A stretch of 64,000 bases of DNA from an uncultured Clostridia bacterium (GTDB lineage: Bacteria; Bacillota; Clostridia; Oscillospirales; Acutalibacteraceae). Location of the stretch: assembly GCA_947623505.1 (NCBI GenBank), contig CANQGT010000003.1, positions 1 through 64,000 of the forward strand, in the 5' to 3' direction. Under the pieces are notes generated by a model, which saw only the letters and a list, made by a program, of their open reading frames with translations, was not told the DNA's origin and did no database searches. Positions 17,221 to 26,812 of the stretch are shown here, one piece after another (the stretch's first letter is position 1; the number at the start of each line of letters is the position of its first letter). The translations under genes were made by a program, and so were the position numbers.

Positions 17221-18249
17221 TTACAATAAGGTCTGCTGGCCGTCGCGCTCGATTCCGAGATGGCTGTACGCCGCAGGCGTTACGCACCTTCCGCGCGGCG
17301 TGCGGCTCAGAAAACCTATCTGCATAAGATAAGGTTCGTAAACGTCCTCTATGGTAACCGCCTCTTCGCCTATGGCGGCGGCTATCGTCTCAAGCCCTAC
17401 GGGCCCTCCGTTGTAATTTTTTATCATAGCGGTGAGGAGCCTGCGGTCAATGGAATCAAGCCCAAGCTCGTCTATTTCCATTCGCTCAAGCGCGTCGGCC
17501 GCGGCGTCGCTTGTTATAACGCCGTTGTATTTGACTTCTGCGAAATCGCGGCTTCTTTTCAGCAGCCTGTTCGCTATACGGGGCGTGCCCCTTGAGCGCG
17601 AGGCTATTTGAAAAGCGCCCTTTTCGTCTATCTCTATTCCGAGTATTCCGGCGCTGCGGCGGACTATCGACGAAAGCTCGCTGTCGTTATACAGTTCAAG
17701 TCTTAGTATTACCCCAAATCTATCTCTTAACGGTGCGGAAATCTGCCCCGCGCGTGTAGTTGCGCCCACAAGCGTGAATTTCGGCAGATCGAGCCTTATC
17801 GACCTCGCGGAAGGCCCCTTTCCTATAATTATATCAAGCGCCTGATCCTCCATAGCGGGGTAAAGCACTTCCTCAACGCTTCTGTTCATTCGGTGTATCT
17901 CATCGATAAAAAGAACGTCGCCCTCCTGAAGATTTGTGAGTATCGCCGCGAGATCGCCCTGCTTTTCTATGGCGGGACCGCTCGTTATTCTTATATTTAC
18001 GCCCATTTCATTGGCGATTATTCCGGCAAGAGTAGTTTTTCCGAGGCCGGGAGGGCCGTAGAGCAACACATGGTCAAGCGCTTCGCCCCTCGCTCTTGCC
18101 GCCTTGATATATACCGAAAGATTTTCCTTAACTTTTTCCTGCCCGATATAATCCGCCAAAACCTTTGGGCGCAGACTGTTTTCAATCTCATTGTCGGACT
18201 GTTCAAATTCCGCCGAAACTATTCGGTTTTCAAAATCCATTTCGCTCAT
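17221..18249 (-). CDS. ruvB: Holliday junction branch migration helicase RuvB
   Basis: [49 protein letters not shown]. Confidence 0.96.
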   Translation of the reverse strand: MSEMDFENRIVSAEFEQSDNEIENSLRPKVLADYIGQEKVKENLSVYIKAARARGEALDHVLLYGPPGLGKTTLAGIIANEMGVNIRITSGPAIEKQGDLAAILTNLQEGDVLFIDEIHRMNRSVEEVLYPAMEDQALDIIIGKGPSARSIRLDLPKFTLVGATTRAGQISAPLRDRFGVILRLELYNDSELSSIVRRSAGILGIEIDEKGAFQIASRSRGTPRIANRLLKRSRDFAEVKYNGVITSDAAADALERMEIDELGLDSIDRRLLTAMIKNYNGGPVGLETIAAAIGEEAVTIEDVYEPYLMQIGFLSRTPRGRCVTPAAYSHLGIERDGQQTLL

Positions 18250-18263
18250 TGAGTTCTCCTAAA

Positions 18264-18869
18264 TCAAAGATTGCGTGAAAGCTGTTTCAGGCCGAGCCTT
18301 ATCATTTCGTCAACGGTAAGCGATTTATCCATCTGACCTACGACAACGGCGGCGTCGCTTTGACTGTAGCCGAGAGCGACGAGCGCCTCCACCGCCTCTG
18401 CCGACGCGCTCGTTTCACCCGCGGAAACAGCCGAAGCGGCAGCGGCCGAAATTTCGCCCGTTGAGGCGTTCACCATTTTGTCCTTTAATTCAAGTACAAT
18501 GCGCTCGGCGGTCTTTTTGCCTACTCCGTTCGCTCTTGTAATCGCCTTTGAGTCGCCCGCCGCGATAGCCACCGCAAGTCTGTCCGGCGAAAGCTCGGAC
18601 AAAACCGCGATAGCGGCCTTAGGCCCCACGCCGGAAACCGTTATAAGCAGCTTAAAATAATCGAGCTCCGTTTGTGTGGAAAAGCCGTAGAGATCCATGG
18701 CGTCCTCCCTAACGGAAAGATATGTGAAAAGATTTACCTCGTTTCCCACTTTTCCCACGCTGCCCGCTGTGTTGAGGGAAGTGAAGCATTTGAAGCCTAC
18801 TCCCGAGCATTCGACAACAACGAACTGCGGATCAATACAAGTAAGTTTTCCTCTTATATTATAAATCAT
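18264..18869 (-). CDS. ruvA: Holliday junction DNA-binding protein RuvA
   Basis: MIYNIRGKL..., ISGVGPK/GVGKKTAERIVLELKDK-type HhH motifs. Confidence 0.95.
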   Translation of the reverse strand: MIYNIRGKLTCIDPQFVVVECSGVGFKCFTSLNTAGSVGKVGNEVNLFTYLSVREDAMDLYGFSTQTELDYFKLLITVSGVGPKAAIAVLSELSPDRLAVAIAAGDSKAITRANGVGKKTAERIVLELKDKMVNASTGEISAAAASAVSAGETSASAEAVEALVALGYSQSDAAVVVGQMDKSLTVDEMIRLGLKQLSRNL

Positions 18870-18880
18870 ATGCGCTTACC

Positions 18881-19378
18881 TCAGTCTATTTTAATACTGC
18901 CAAGAATACTTCCGCTGGAGTGGCCGTGGCAGATCGCCATAGCGAGAGCGTCCGCCGTATCGTCCGGCTTCGGTATTTTATCGAGATTAAGTATTATTTT
19001 CGTCATTTCCTGAACCTGCTTTTTTACCGCTTTGCCATAGCCCGTTACGGACTGCTTTACCTGAAGCGGCGTGTATTCGGCTATATGAACTCCGTGTTCC
19101 TGCGCCGCAAGCGTTATCACTCCCCTTGCCTGAGCGACGTCGATAACCGTTTTGGCGTTGTTGTTGTAAAACAGCTTTTCCATACTCATAGCTTCGGGTT
19201 TATATTTTTCAAAAAGAATATTCATTTCGGTATATATGATTTGAAGCCTTATCGAAAAAGGAGTATGCGCCATAGTTGTTATCGCGCCGTAATCTATAAC
19301 GCGGAATTTATTCGCCTTATATTCAAGAACGCCCCAGCCGACAATGGCAAAACCGGGATCGATACCGAGAATAATCAT
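18881..19378 (-). CDS. ruvC: crossover junction endodeoxyribonuclease RuvC
   Basis: MIILGIDPGFAIVGWGV, ...YTPLQVKQSVTGYGKAVKKQV, DDTADALAMAICH. Confidence 0.95.
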   Translation of the reverse strand: MIILGIDPGFAIVGWGVLEYKANKFRVIDYGAITTMAHTPFSIRLQIIYTEMNILFEKYKPEAMSMEKLFYNNNAKTVIDVAQARGVITLAAQEHGVHIAEYTPLQVKQSVTGYGKAVKKQVQEMTKIILNLDKIPKPDDTADALAMAICHGHSSGSILGSIKID

Positions 19379-19489
19379 AAATATATACTACTCCATTTTA
19401 ATTTGCATAAATTATAACATAACGCGCTTTTATAATCAATAAAAATATATAAATAAATAATTTACAAAATCTTTTGCGGACGGCGCGCT

Positions 19490-19691
19490 TATAGCTGAGA
19501 GGAGCCGAACACAATAAGGTTTTTGCGAGCTTATTTACGCAAATACTGCTTTGCATCCCACGGCGAGGAGTTTTTGAAGGATTTTTGCTTTTTTCGACGC
19601 AGGCGGGCCGGCGCCCGCCAAGAAGAAAAGGGGAAAAATAACCAAAAAGAACCGCTGTGGGACTTATCGGGTTCGACTCCCCTCAGCTATA
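19490..19691. mobile_element. MITE-like element: ~26-28 bp imperfect terminal inverted repeats with flanking TA
   Basis: Left end (reverse complement) TTATTGTGTTCGGCTCCTCTCAGCTATA vs right end TTATCGGGTTCGACTCCCCTCAGCTATA: 24/28 identical. Internal hairpin GGCGGGC-CGGC-GCCCGCC. No coding capacity for a transposase. Confidence 0.55.
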
Positions 19692-19707
19692 AAAAGAAAA
19701 GGGGGTG

Positions 19708-20256
19708 CTACCCTCTTAACTGATTTATGAATTTTCTGAGCTCTGTGATGTTGAAAGTGTATTGACCTAAATCCGTGTTGGGTATATAATATCTTGCAAA
19801 CACCTCGCCGTTCAGAATGTGAAAAGACTGTTTGAGCGTGTTGAACATATAATCGGACGCCGTTTTAGCGTTTGAGCCCGCGCAAATCACCGCGCCCACC
19901 CTTTTAGGCTTTTCAACGGGCGGATTCGCTCCCCTTTTGAATCTGGCGCTGAAATAGCGCTGGAATCTGTCCAAAACGGCTTTCAGAGGCGCGGGGAAAA
20001 AATTATTGTAAACGGGCGTAAAAAAAGCTATGTAGTCGCTGTCCTCAAAATCCTCAAAAAATATGTCGAGATCGTGATTTGAGCAGCCGTCGTGATATTC
20101 GCAGTATTTGCAGTCGCAGCAGGGCGCGGGAGCAAGGGCAAAAACGTCGTACTGCCTTATATCGCAGTCAAGAAAGAACGGCCTCACCTGCTTTATAAGC
20201 TCGGCGCAGACTCCGTTGCTTCTCGGCGAGCCGTTTATTATCAACAGCTTTTCCAT
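19708..20256 (-). CDS. flavodoxin-fold NAD(P)H-dependent oxidoreductase
   Basis: MEKLLIINGSPRSNGVCAELIKQV; CCDCKYC...GCSNHDLD; typical FMN reductase family. Confidence 0.8.
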   Translation of the reverse strand: MEKLLIINGSPRSNGVCAELIKQVRPFFLDCDIRQYDVFALAPAPCCDCKYCEYHDGCSNHDLDIFFEDFEDSDYIAFFTPVYNNFFPAPLKAVLDRFQRYFSARFKRGANPPVEKPKRVGAVICAGSNAKTASDYMFNTLKQSFHILNGEVFARYYIPNTDLGQYTFNITELRKFINQLRG

Positions 20257-20335
20257 TTTTCATCACCTTTTATTATTTTAGCATAAACGAAACCGAATTT
20301 AAAGAAAAAATTCCCAATTCCACGGCGGTGATATT

Positions 20336-21499
20336 TTGACCGATCTACTTATAAAACTGTTTATAAAAAAAGAATACGCGCCGCCGAAAGCGCGTGAAAA
20401 ATACGGCGAGCTTTCGGGATTTACGGGCATCGTATGCAATTTGTTTCTCTGCGTACTTAAATTCGCGGCCGGAACGCTTACAAATTCCGTTTCAATCACC
20501 GCGGACGCGGTAAACAACCTTACCGACGCGGGCACAAATTTCGTAACCGTTATAGGCGCGAAAATCTCGGTAAAGCCTGTTGACAAGGATCACCCGTTCG
20601 GCCACGGCAGAATGGAATACGTGACCGCCCTCATCGTTTCCGTATTTATTTTTCTTATGGGCATTGAGCTGGGAAAAAGCGGCATAACGAAAATTATCAG
20701 CCCTGAATCCGTAAAATTCAGCTCTGTTTCGCTTGTAATATTGATGTGCTCCGTTGCCGTAAAGCTTTGGATGGCTTATTTTAACGGAAAGCTCTATAAA
20801 CTGTCTGACAATCTTTCGCTGAAAGCGGTTAAGCAGGACAGTCTCGGCGACTGCGTTTCCACCCTCGCGGCGGCGGCCGCTATGCTGATTTCGGCTTTCA
20901 CCCCGTTTCGCCTCGCGGACGGAATAATCGGAACGGCGGTCGCGCTTTTTGTTCTGAAAGCGGGAATTGACTTGCTGAAAGAGGTGTCGAGCCGTCTGCT
21001 CGGCAAAGCTCCTTCGCCCGAGCTTGTGGAAAAAATTAAGAAAATAATGCTTGAGGAAAAAAACATTCTTAACGTGCACGACATTATCGTTCACGAATAC
21101 GGCCCGCAGAAAATAATCGCCTCCGCTCACGCTGAGGTGCCGAGCAATCTTGATTTGATGACGGCTCACGGCGCGATAGACCGAGTGGAACAGCAAATTT
21201 CAAAAGAACTCGGCGTTATGATATCGATCCACCCCGATCCCGTTGCCGTTAACGACGTAAAAACGGAAAAATACAGAAAGATTACCGAAGAAATAATCAA
21301 AAATTACGACCCGTCTTTCAGCTTTCACGATTTCAAAGCAATAAAAAGAGGCAAAAAAACAAACCTTGTTTTCGAACTTGTTGTTCCGCACGGATACGGG
21401 AAAGAAAACAGCGAAATTATAAAGGAGCTTCGTGAAGAATTCGGGAAAAGAGACGAAAACTTAAATCCGATAATAATCGCCGAGCACGATTTTGTTTAA
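20336..21499 (+). CDS. cation diffusion facilitator (CDF) family transporter
   Basis: TM topology, SVSITADAVNNLTDAGTN, DKDHPFGHGRMEY; TTG start. Confidence 0.88.
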   Translation: MTDLLIKLFIKKEYAPPKAREKYGELSGFTGIVCNLFLCVLKFAAGTLTNSVSITADAVNNLTDAGTNFVTVIGAKISVKPVDKDHPFGHGRMEYVTALIVSVFIFLMGIELGKSGITKIISPESVKFSSVSLVILMCSVAVKLWMAYFNGKLYKLSDNLSLKAVKQDSLGDCVSTLAAAAAMLISAFTPFRLADGIIGTAVALFVLKAGIDLLKEVSSRLLGKAPSPELVEKIKKIMLEEKNILNVHDIIVHEYGPQKIIASAHAEVPSNLDLMTAHGAIDRVEQQISKELGVMISIHPDPVAVNDVKTEKYRKITEEIIKNYDPSFSFHDFKAIKRGKKTNLVFELVVPHGYGKENSEIIKELREEFGKRDENLNPIIIAEHDFV

Positions 21500-21510
21500 A
21501 GGAGAAAATT

Positions 21511-23256
21511 ATGAAAATTTGCAGGCAGGAGCACCCGAATCCTCAATTTGAAAGGAAAAAATGGCAAAATCTTAACGGTGAGTGGGATTTCGGATTTAAA
21601 AAGGGAATCAGAGGATTCAGATTTTCAAAAGACGGGAAAACCGCTTTAGAAATCAGGGAAAAGAACGATTTTCCGTTGAAAATCAACGTGCCGTTCTGCG
21701 TTGAGAGCGAGCTTTCGGGTATAGGCTTCACCGATTTTGTAAACGCCGTTTGGTATTGCAAAAAAGTTGAGATACACAGAGGCGAATACATGGTGTTTCT
21801 CAACATAGGCGCGGCGGATTATTTAACTACCGTGCTTGTAAACGGCCGTTTAGCGGGCAGGCACAAGGGCGGATATACGCCGATAAGCCTTGATATTACG
21901 GAGCTTGCCGAAGAGGGTGAAAACGAAATATTCATACTCTGCGAGGACGACGTTAAAAATCGCTTTGTATGCCGCGGAAAGCAGAGCGAGCGAAGAAAAA
22001 GCCACGGCTGTGATTACACGCGCACAACGGGCATATGGCAGACCGTATATCTTGAATATGTGCCGCAAAATTATATAAAATCTATAAAGATTTACCCCGA
22101 TATAAACGACTGTTCGGTGACTTTGCACGCCGATTTTCAAGGGACCGCCGAATTTTACTGCGAGGCGTTTTACGACGGAAAAAGCGTCGGAAACGTCGAA
22201 ACAGCGTTGGCGCGCGGCAATTCATTTTTCAAAATCTCTTTAAGTGAAAAGCACCTGTGGGAGGCGGGAAACGGCAGGCTTTACGAGCTTCGCCTGCGTT
22301 TCGGCAGCGACGAGGTAAAAAGCTATTTCGGGCTAAGGAATTTAAGGCTTGACGGCTATAAATTCCTCATAAATGAAAAAAGCGTTTTCCAAAGGCTTGT
22401 GCTTGATCAGGGCTTTTACAAAAGCGGAATTTACACCGCCCCCGACGAGGCGGATATGATAAACGATATAAAGCTTTCCCTCGACCTCGGATTTAACGGG
22501 GCAAGACTGCACCAAAAGGTTTTTGAGCCCCGTTTTCTCTATAATTGCGACAGGTTGGGATATATAGTTTGGGGCGAATACCCAAATTGGGGGCTCGACT
22601 ATTCATCGCCCGAAAGCGTTGCGGTTTTCCTTGAGGAATGGGGCGAGGCCGTGGCTCGCGATTTCAATCACCCGTCGATAGTCGGCTGGTGCCCGTTTAA
22701 CGAAACTTGGGATTACCGTTCAAAGCGGCAATACGATCCGCTTCTTTCAACGGTTTACGATTTCACGAAAGCAGTCGATTCCACCCGCCCCTGCATAGAT
22801 ACAAGCGGAAATTTTCACGTTAAAACCGATATTTACGACGTTCACGACTACAATTACGAGGTAAAAGAGTTTAAGGAGAATTTCGATAAGCTCGTCACCG
22901 AAAATCAACTTTACGAGCATGTTCTGAAAGACAATCCGGGCAGGCAGAAATACGGCGGGCAGGCCGTTTTCGTGAGCGAATACGGCGGAATTAAATGGGA
23001 GACGGACAAGACGGTAAAATCATGGGGTTACGGCGACGACATAAAAACTCCCGATGAATTTGCGGAGCGTTACCGCGGCCTTACTCAGGCGCTTATCTCA
23101 AACAAAAAAATGTTCGGCTTCTGCTATACACAACTGTACGACATAGAACAGGAGCAAAACGGGCTTTACGACTATGAGCGCAAAAAGAAATTTTCCGATG
23201 ATATTTACGAAAAAATAAAAGCCGTCAACTCTCAGACGGCGGAAATAGAAAAGTAA
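21511..23256 (+). CDS. glycoside hydrolase family 2 (beta-galactosidase/glucuronidase-like)
   Basis: PNPQFERKKWQNLNGEWDFGF; GFNGARLHQKVFEPRFLYNCDRLGYIVWGEYPNWG; NHPSIVGWCPFNE. Confidence 0.85.
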   Translation: MKICRQEHPNPQFERKKWQNLNGEWDFGFKKGIRGFRFSKDGKTALEIREKNDFPLKINVPFCVESELSGIGFTDFVNAVWYCKKVEIHRGEYMVFLNIGAADYLTTVLVNGRLAGRHKGGYTPISLDITELAEEGENEIFILCEDDVKNRFVCRGKQSERRKSHGCDYTRTTGIWQTVYLEYVPQNYIKSIKIYPDINDCSVTLHADFQGTAEFYCEAFYDGKSVGNVETALARGNSFFKISLSEKHLWEAGNGRLYELRLRFGSDEVKSYFGLRNLRLDGYKFLINEKSVFQRLVLDQGFYKSGIYTAPDEADMINDIKLSLDLGFNGARLHQKVFEPRFLYNCDRLGYIVWGEYPNWGLDYSSPESVAVFLEEWGEAVARDFNHPSIVGWCPFNETWDYRSKRQYDPLLSTVYDFTKAVDSTRPCIDTSGNFHVKTDIYDVHDYNYEVKEFKENFDKLVTENQLYEHVLKDNPGRQKYGGQAVFVSEYGGIKWETDKTVKSWGYGDDIKTPDEFAERYRGLTQALISNKKMFGFCYTQLYDIEQEQNGLYDYERKKKFSDDIYEKIKAVNSQTAEIEK

Positions 23257-23280
23257 GGGGCATTTGCCGCCACGCAAAAA

Positions 23281-23316
23281 AGGAACGCTGTTTTTTCGCG
23301 GCGTTCCTTAATTTAA
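23281..23316. terminator. terminator-like hairpin
   Basis: AAGGAACGCtgttttttcgcgGCGTTCCTTaattt. Confidence 0.6.
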
Positions 23317-23378
23317 TATTCGGAAAATATAATAACCTACGGCGGTTCGGATTATTCAAGTTAAAGCACCGTTTCATG

Positions 23379-24104
23379 CTATATGGGATTTCTCACACCC
23401 GTAATATCCTTTACGACCTCGGCGGCGATTATCAGCCCCGCGACAGACGGCACAAACGCCGTGCTGCCCGGAATCTGCCGTCTGCCCTGCGTATGCTCCT
23501 CATCGCTTTTTTCGGGCGTCATAGCCCGCTCCTTGGAATAAACCACCTTCAGACTTTCTATTCCTCTTTTTTTCAGCTCATAACGCATAACTCTCGCAAG
23601 CGGGCAAACAGATGTGTCGTATATATCCGCAACCTCAAAGGCGGTGGGATCAAGCTTATTTCCCGCTCCCATTGAACTTATAACGGGAATTTGCGCCGCC
23701 TTCGCCTTTTCAATAATAGCGATTTTTCCCGCCACCGTGTCTATCGCGTCAATCACATAATCATACCGTGAAAAATCAAGCAAATCCGCGTTTTCGGGAA
23801 TAAAAAACATATTGTGTTTCGTTATTTTAATTTCGGGATTTATCGAAAGAAGGCGCTCCTCGGCGGCGTGTGTTTTATATTGACCTACCGTTTTACGGGT
23901 GGCGAATATCTGGCGGTTGATATTTGATAAGGAAATCTTATCGTTATCAATAAGATCAAGAGCGCCCACTCCGCTTCTCGCAAGGGCTTCGGCGGTATGA
24001 CCGCCCACCCCTCCGAGACCGAAAACGGCAATTCGGCAGGAGGCAAGCCTTTCCATTGCTTCTTTTCCCAAAAGTAATTCGGTTCTTGAAAACTGATCGG
24101 CCAT
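23379..24104 (-). CDS. tcdA: tRNA threonylcarbamoyladenosine dehydratase (ThiF/TcdA family)
   Basis: RTELLLGKEAMERLASCRIAVFGLGGVGGHTAEALARSGVG, DNDKISLSNINRQ, MGAGNKLDPTAFEVADIYDTSVCPLAR. Confidence 0.9.
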   Translation of the reverse strand: MADQFSRTELLLGKEAMERLASCRIAVFGLGGVGGHTAEALARSGVGALDLIDNDKISLSNINRQIFATRKTVGQYKTHAAEERLLSINPEIKITKHNMFFIPENADLLDFSRYDYVIDAIDTVAGKIAIIEKAKAAQIPVISSMGAGNKLDPTAFEVADIYDTSVCPLARVMRYELKKRGIESLKVVYSKERAMTPEKSDEEHTQGRRQIPGSTAFVPSVAGLIIAAEVVKDITGVRNPI

Positions 24105-24106
24105 TT

Positions 24107-25228
24107 TTACTCCCTTGAAGTCATAAGCTCAAGCGCCAGCAACGCGGCTTTCTCAAGGCCTTGAACGGTAGTCCATTCTTTGGTGGTGTGGCAGTCGTTC
24201 ATAGCCGTTGATAAAACGAGCCCCGCTATGCCGTTTTGGGCAAAAACATTATTATCGCTGCCGCCGAACGAACGCACAAATTCGGGTTTAATGCCGAGAT
24301 TTTCGCAGGCCTTCTCAAATCTGCCCGCAACGGGGCTGTCAAGCGGCGTTTCGTAAGCAACCACTCCCCTGCTGAAATCAAGCTCCGCTTTCGCGCCGAA
24401 TTCTGCGGTCGCCTTTTTAATTATATCCGATATAAGCAAATACTGTTTTTCCGCTTCCTCATCGCTGTAGCTTCTCACCTCGCCGGTAAGCGAGCAGCAA
24501 TCAGGGACAATATTATCGGCAGCCCCGCCGTGTATGGTGCCTATATTTACGGTGGTGCCGTTGCTGTTTTTTCCGCATTTTATTTCCGTAACCGCAAGGC
24601 ACGCGGCTTTAAGGGCGTTTATTCCGCTTTCGGGATCAAGCCCCGCGTGCGAGGCTCTGCCGATGAATTTCGCGCTGAATGAAAGGATTGTCGGCGCCGC
24701 GTAAGCCGCCGCTCCCGGTTCTCCGTCAAGATCAAAAACATACGCTTCCTTCGATTTTACCGAGCTGTAATCGAAATATGCGGCTCCGCCGCAATACTTT
24801 TCCTCACAAACCGAAAAAATAACCTCTATCGGTCTGTGCGGAATTTTCTTTTCATAAACGGTTTTCAGCGCTTCCGTTATGGCGCAGACTCCCGCGAGAT
24901 CGTCCGAACCGAGGATCGTTGTGCCGTCGGAATGTATCAGACCGCTGTCCTCCGTAATCACCTTTTTGTTCGCGCACGGCCCGACCGTGTCCATATGGGC
25001 GCTGAAAAGAAGCGGCGAAAGAGCGCTGTCACCGTCAAAATATGCGTAAATATTGCCGGAAGTACCGCCTATCTCCGCGGCGGTTCCGTCTTCCCTGAGC
25101 TCCGACGCAATATCTTTAAGTTCCTCTTTCAACGCGTCGCATACCCTGCGCTCGTCAAGTGACGGGCTTTCCGTCTCAGCAAGCGTTTTAAACATCTTTA
25201 TAAGTCTTTCGGAATTTATTTCTGCCAT
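24107..25228 (-). CDS. M20-family (PepT-like) metallopeptidase
   Basis: LFSAHMDTVGP, LGSDDLAGVCAI, SVCEEKYCGGAAYF, SHAGLDPESGINAL. Confidence 0.85.
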   Translation of the reverse strand: MAEINSERLIKMFKTLAETESPSLDERRVCDALKEELKDIASELREDGTAAEIGGTSGNIYAYFDGDSALSPLLFSAHMDTVGPCANKKVITEDSGLIHSDGTTILGSDDLAGVCAITEALKTVYEKKIPHRPIEVIFSVCEEKYCGGAAYFDYSSVKSKEAYVFDLDGEPGAAAYAAPTILSFSAKFIGRASHAGLDPESGINALKAACLAVTEIKCGKNSNGTTVNIGTIHGGAADNIVPDCCSLTGEVRSYSDEEAEKQYLLISDIIKKATAEFGAKAELDFSRGVVAYETPLDSPVAGRFEKACENLGIKPEFVRSFGGSDNNVFAQNGIAGLVLSTAMNDCHTTKEWTTVQGLEKAALLALELMTSRE

Positions 25229-25249
25229 AATGCTCTCTCGTTTCTTTTT

Positions 25250-25687
25250 TCATATTACATAATCTGAACCCGAAGCGTTTCTGCTTCTGTCCACAATATC
25301 CTGAAGTGTTATGCCGTCAAGATATTCGGTAATTTTTTTATACAGCCCCTCCCAAACAAAAAGCGTTGGGCATATTCCGGCTCTGTCGCAATTAACTTCC
25401 CCCTGTTCAAGGCAGGCAACGGGGGCGAGACCGCCCTCGGTTATCCTCAGAATATCGCCGACTGTGTATTCCTTCGCGGGCTTTGCGAGCATATATCCGC
25501 CGAGGTAGCCCCTGTTTTTCTTCAATATTTCGGGATTATTCAATATGGCGGCGATCTGCTCAAGATATTTTTTTGAAATGCCCTGCCTTTCGGCAATATC
25601 TTTCAGCGAGATATATCCCTCGTCCTTGTGCTCCGCAAGGTCCGCAAGCATTCTCAACGCATATCTGCCCTTTGTTGAAATCATCAT
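25250..25687 (-). CDS. Rrf2-family transcriptional regulator (IscR-like)
   Basis: MMISTKGRYALRMLADLAEH...ISLKDIAERQGISKKYLEQIAAILN...GYLGGYMLAKPA with Cys residues CLEQGEVNCDRAGIC. Confidence 0.9.
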   Translation of the reverse strand: MMISTKGRYALRMLADLAEHKDEGYISLKDIAERQGISKKYLEQIAAILNNPEILKKNRGYLGGYMLAKPAKEYTVGDILRITEGGLAPVACLEQGEVNCDRAGICPTLFVWEGLYKKITEYLDGITLQDIVDRSRNASGSDYVI

Positions 25688-25823
25688 AATTTGACGCTCC
25701 GTTTGCCGTTTATCGGCGTTTACTATTCCTATATAATCTATATGACATATCGGAAGACTCCCCGCAACCGTATGTACTTACCGATTATATCATTCGGCCG
25801 AATATATGTCAACTCAAACGAAA

Positions 25824-25844
25824 AGCCGCACCAAGTGTGCGGCC
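25824..25844. repeat. left 21-bp direct repeat / terminator stem flanking element copy 1
   Basis: AGCCGCACCAAGTGTGCGGCC, 20/21 identical to 26121-26141; GCCGCAC/GTGCGGC stem. Confidence 0.75.
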
Positions 25845-26120
25845 CAGCGTGTAGAAAAAGTCAAAAAACAGATTTCTACACGCCGGCAGACTTCGAGAAA
25901 CGGAACTGAATTCGCCTTTCGGCAATTCGTCGGCGTACATAGGTACGGTAGAGTTGCCGAAAGGTGAAAGCGCCGAAAGCCGCTTGAATTCGATATTCAA
26001 GCGGCTTTCTCATTGCAGCTGTTATTAAAAATTATACAAACTGAATTTTTGTAGGCTATACCGATTACGCAAGCATATTTATTTTCTCGGCGCGGTTCAG
26101 ACCGCTTTATCGACAGTCTG
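25845..26120 (+). mobile_element. dispersed ~276-bp structured element, copy 1 (no ORF)
   Basis: About 95% identical by eye to 45443-45719; ends CAGcgTGTaGAaAAAG / revcomp CAGacTGTcGAtAAAG (12/16 inverted repeat); three long internal hairpins. Confidence 0.7.
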
Positions 26121-26141
26121 AGCCGCACTAAGTGTGCGGCC
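26121..26141. repeat. right 21-bp direct repeat / terminator stem flanking element copy 1
   Basis: AGCCGCACTAAGTGTGCGGCC. Confidence 0.75.
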
Positions 26142-26149
26142 TGTTGCTT

Positions 26150-26812
26150 TTATTTACTTTTTTCCCTTGAATTATAATCTTCGTCTATTTTTCTGCCCCA
26201 TTCGGAGGAAAGCGGCATATCGCAGCGAACATCGCACACCGCCGATGATACCGTTTCATACAGCACCCGCGTGCCGAGTTCGTCGGCATAATAATTAACA
26301 GCCCTGTCGCGGTTTATACCTATGTTTTTCGCCGTCTCCACCGCGTCGATATTGGCTCCTATAAAGAGAAACTCCCAGCCGTACCGCTCTTTCTCACGCT
26401 CGATCATTTTTTTTACTTTGTCGCCGGAATAAAGATGACTTGCGTTTTCCATTCCGTCGGTGGTTATAACGAACATCGTGTGCGCCGGCACGTCCTCCGG
26501 TCGGGCGTATTTGTGAATATTTTCTATGTGGTAAATTGCTCCGCCGATTGCGTCGAACAGTGCCGTGCAGCCGCGGACGGTATAATCTTTCTCCGTCATC
26601 TTCGGCACCTCGGCAAGAGGAACACGGTCGTGCAGCACATCGTTCACGTTATCAAAGAGAATGGTGGAAACATAGCAATCGCCGTCCACTTTGCGCTGCT
26701 TTTCGATAAGGGCATTGAACCCGCCGATAGTGTCGCTTTCCAACCCCGCCATAGAGCCGCTGCGGTCGAGGATGAATACTAATTCGGTAATATTGTTATT
26801 TGTCTTTTTCAT
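26150..26812 (-). CDS. von Willebrand factor A (vWA) domain protein
   Basis: TELVFILDRSGSMAGLESDTIGGFN (MIDAS DxSxS); start trimmed to MKKTNNN with GGAGG RBS. Confidence 0.88.
   Translation of the reverse strand: MKKTNNNITELVFILDRSGSMAGLESDTIGGFNALIEKQRKVDGDCYVSTILFDNVNDVLHDRVPLAEVPKMTEKDYTVRGCTALFDAIGGAIYHIENIHKYARPEDVPAHTMFVITTDGMENASHLYSGDKVKKMIEREKERYGWEFLFIGANIDAVETAKNIGINRDRAVNYYADELGTRVLYETVSSAVCDVRCDMPLSSEWGRKIDEDYNSREKSK

Noticed and set aside
16043-17332. 429-aa plus-strand ORF
   Set aside because: Antisense to glmM/ruvB; composition and lack of motifs indicate a shadow ORF.
19490-19691. tmRNA (ssrA) call based on the GGGTTCGACTCCC...CAGCT 3' end
   Set aside because: The 5' end lacks the usual tmRNA tRNA-like sequence (GGATTCGAC), no tag peptide frame was recognised, and the inverted-repeat ends fit a MITE better. 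Retained only as an alternative.
19523-19723. 66-aa ORF inside the MITE-like element
   Set aside because: Runs through the hairpin and terminal repeat; not protein-like and no clear RBS.
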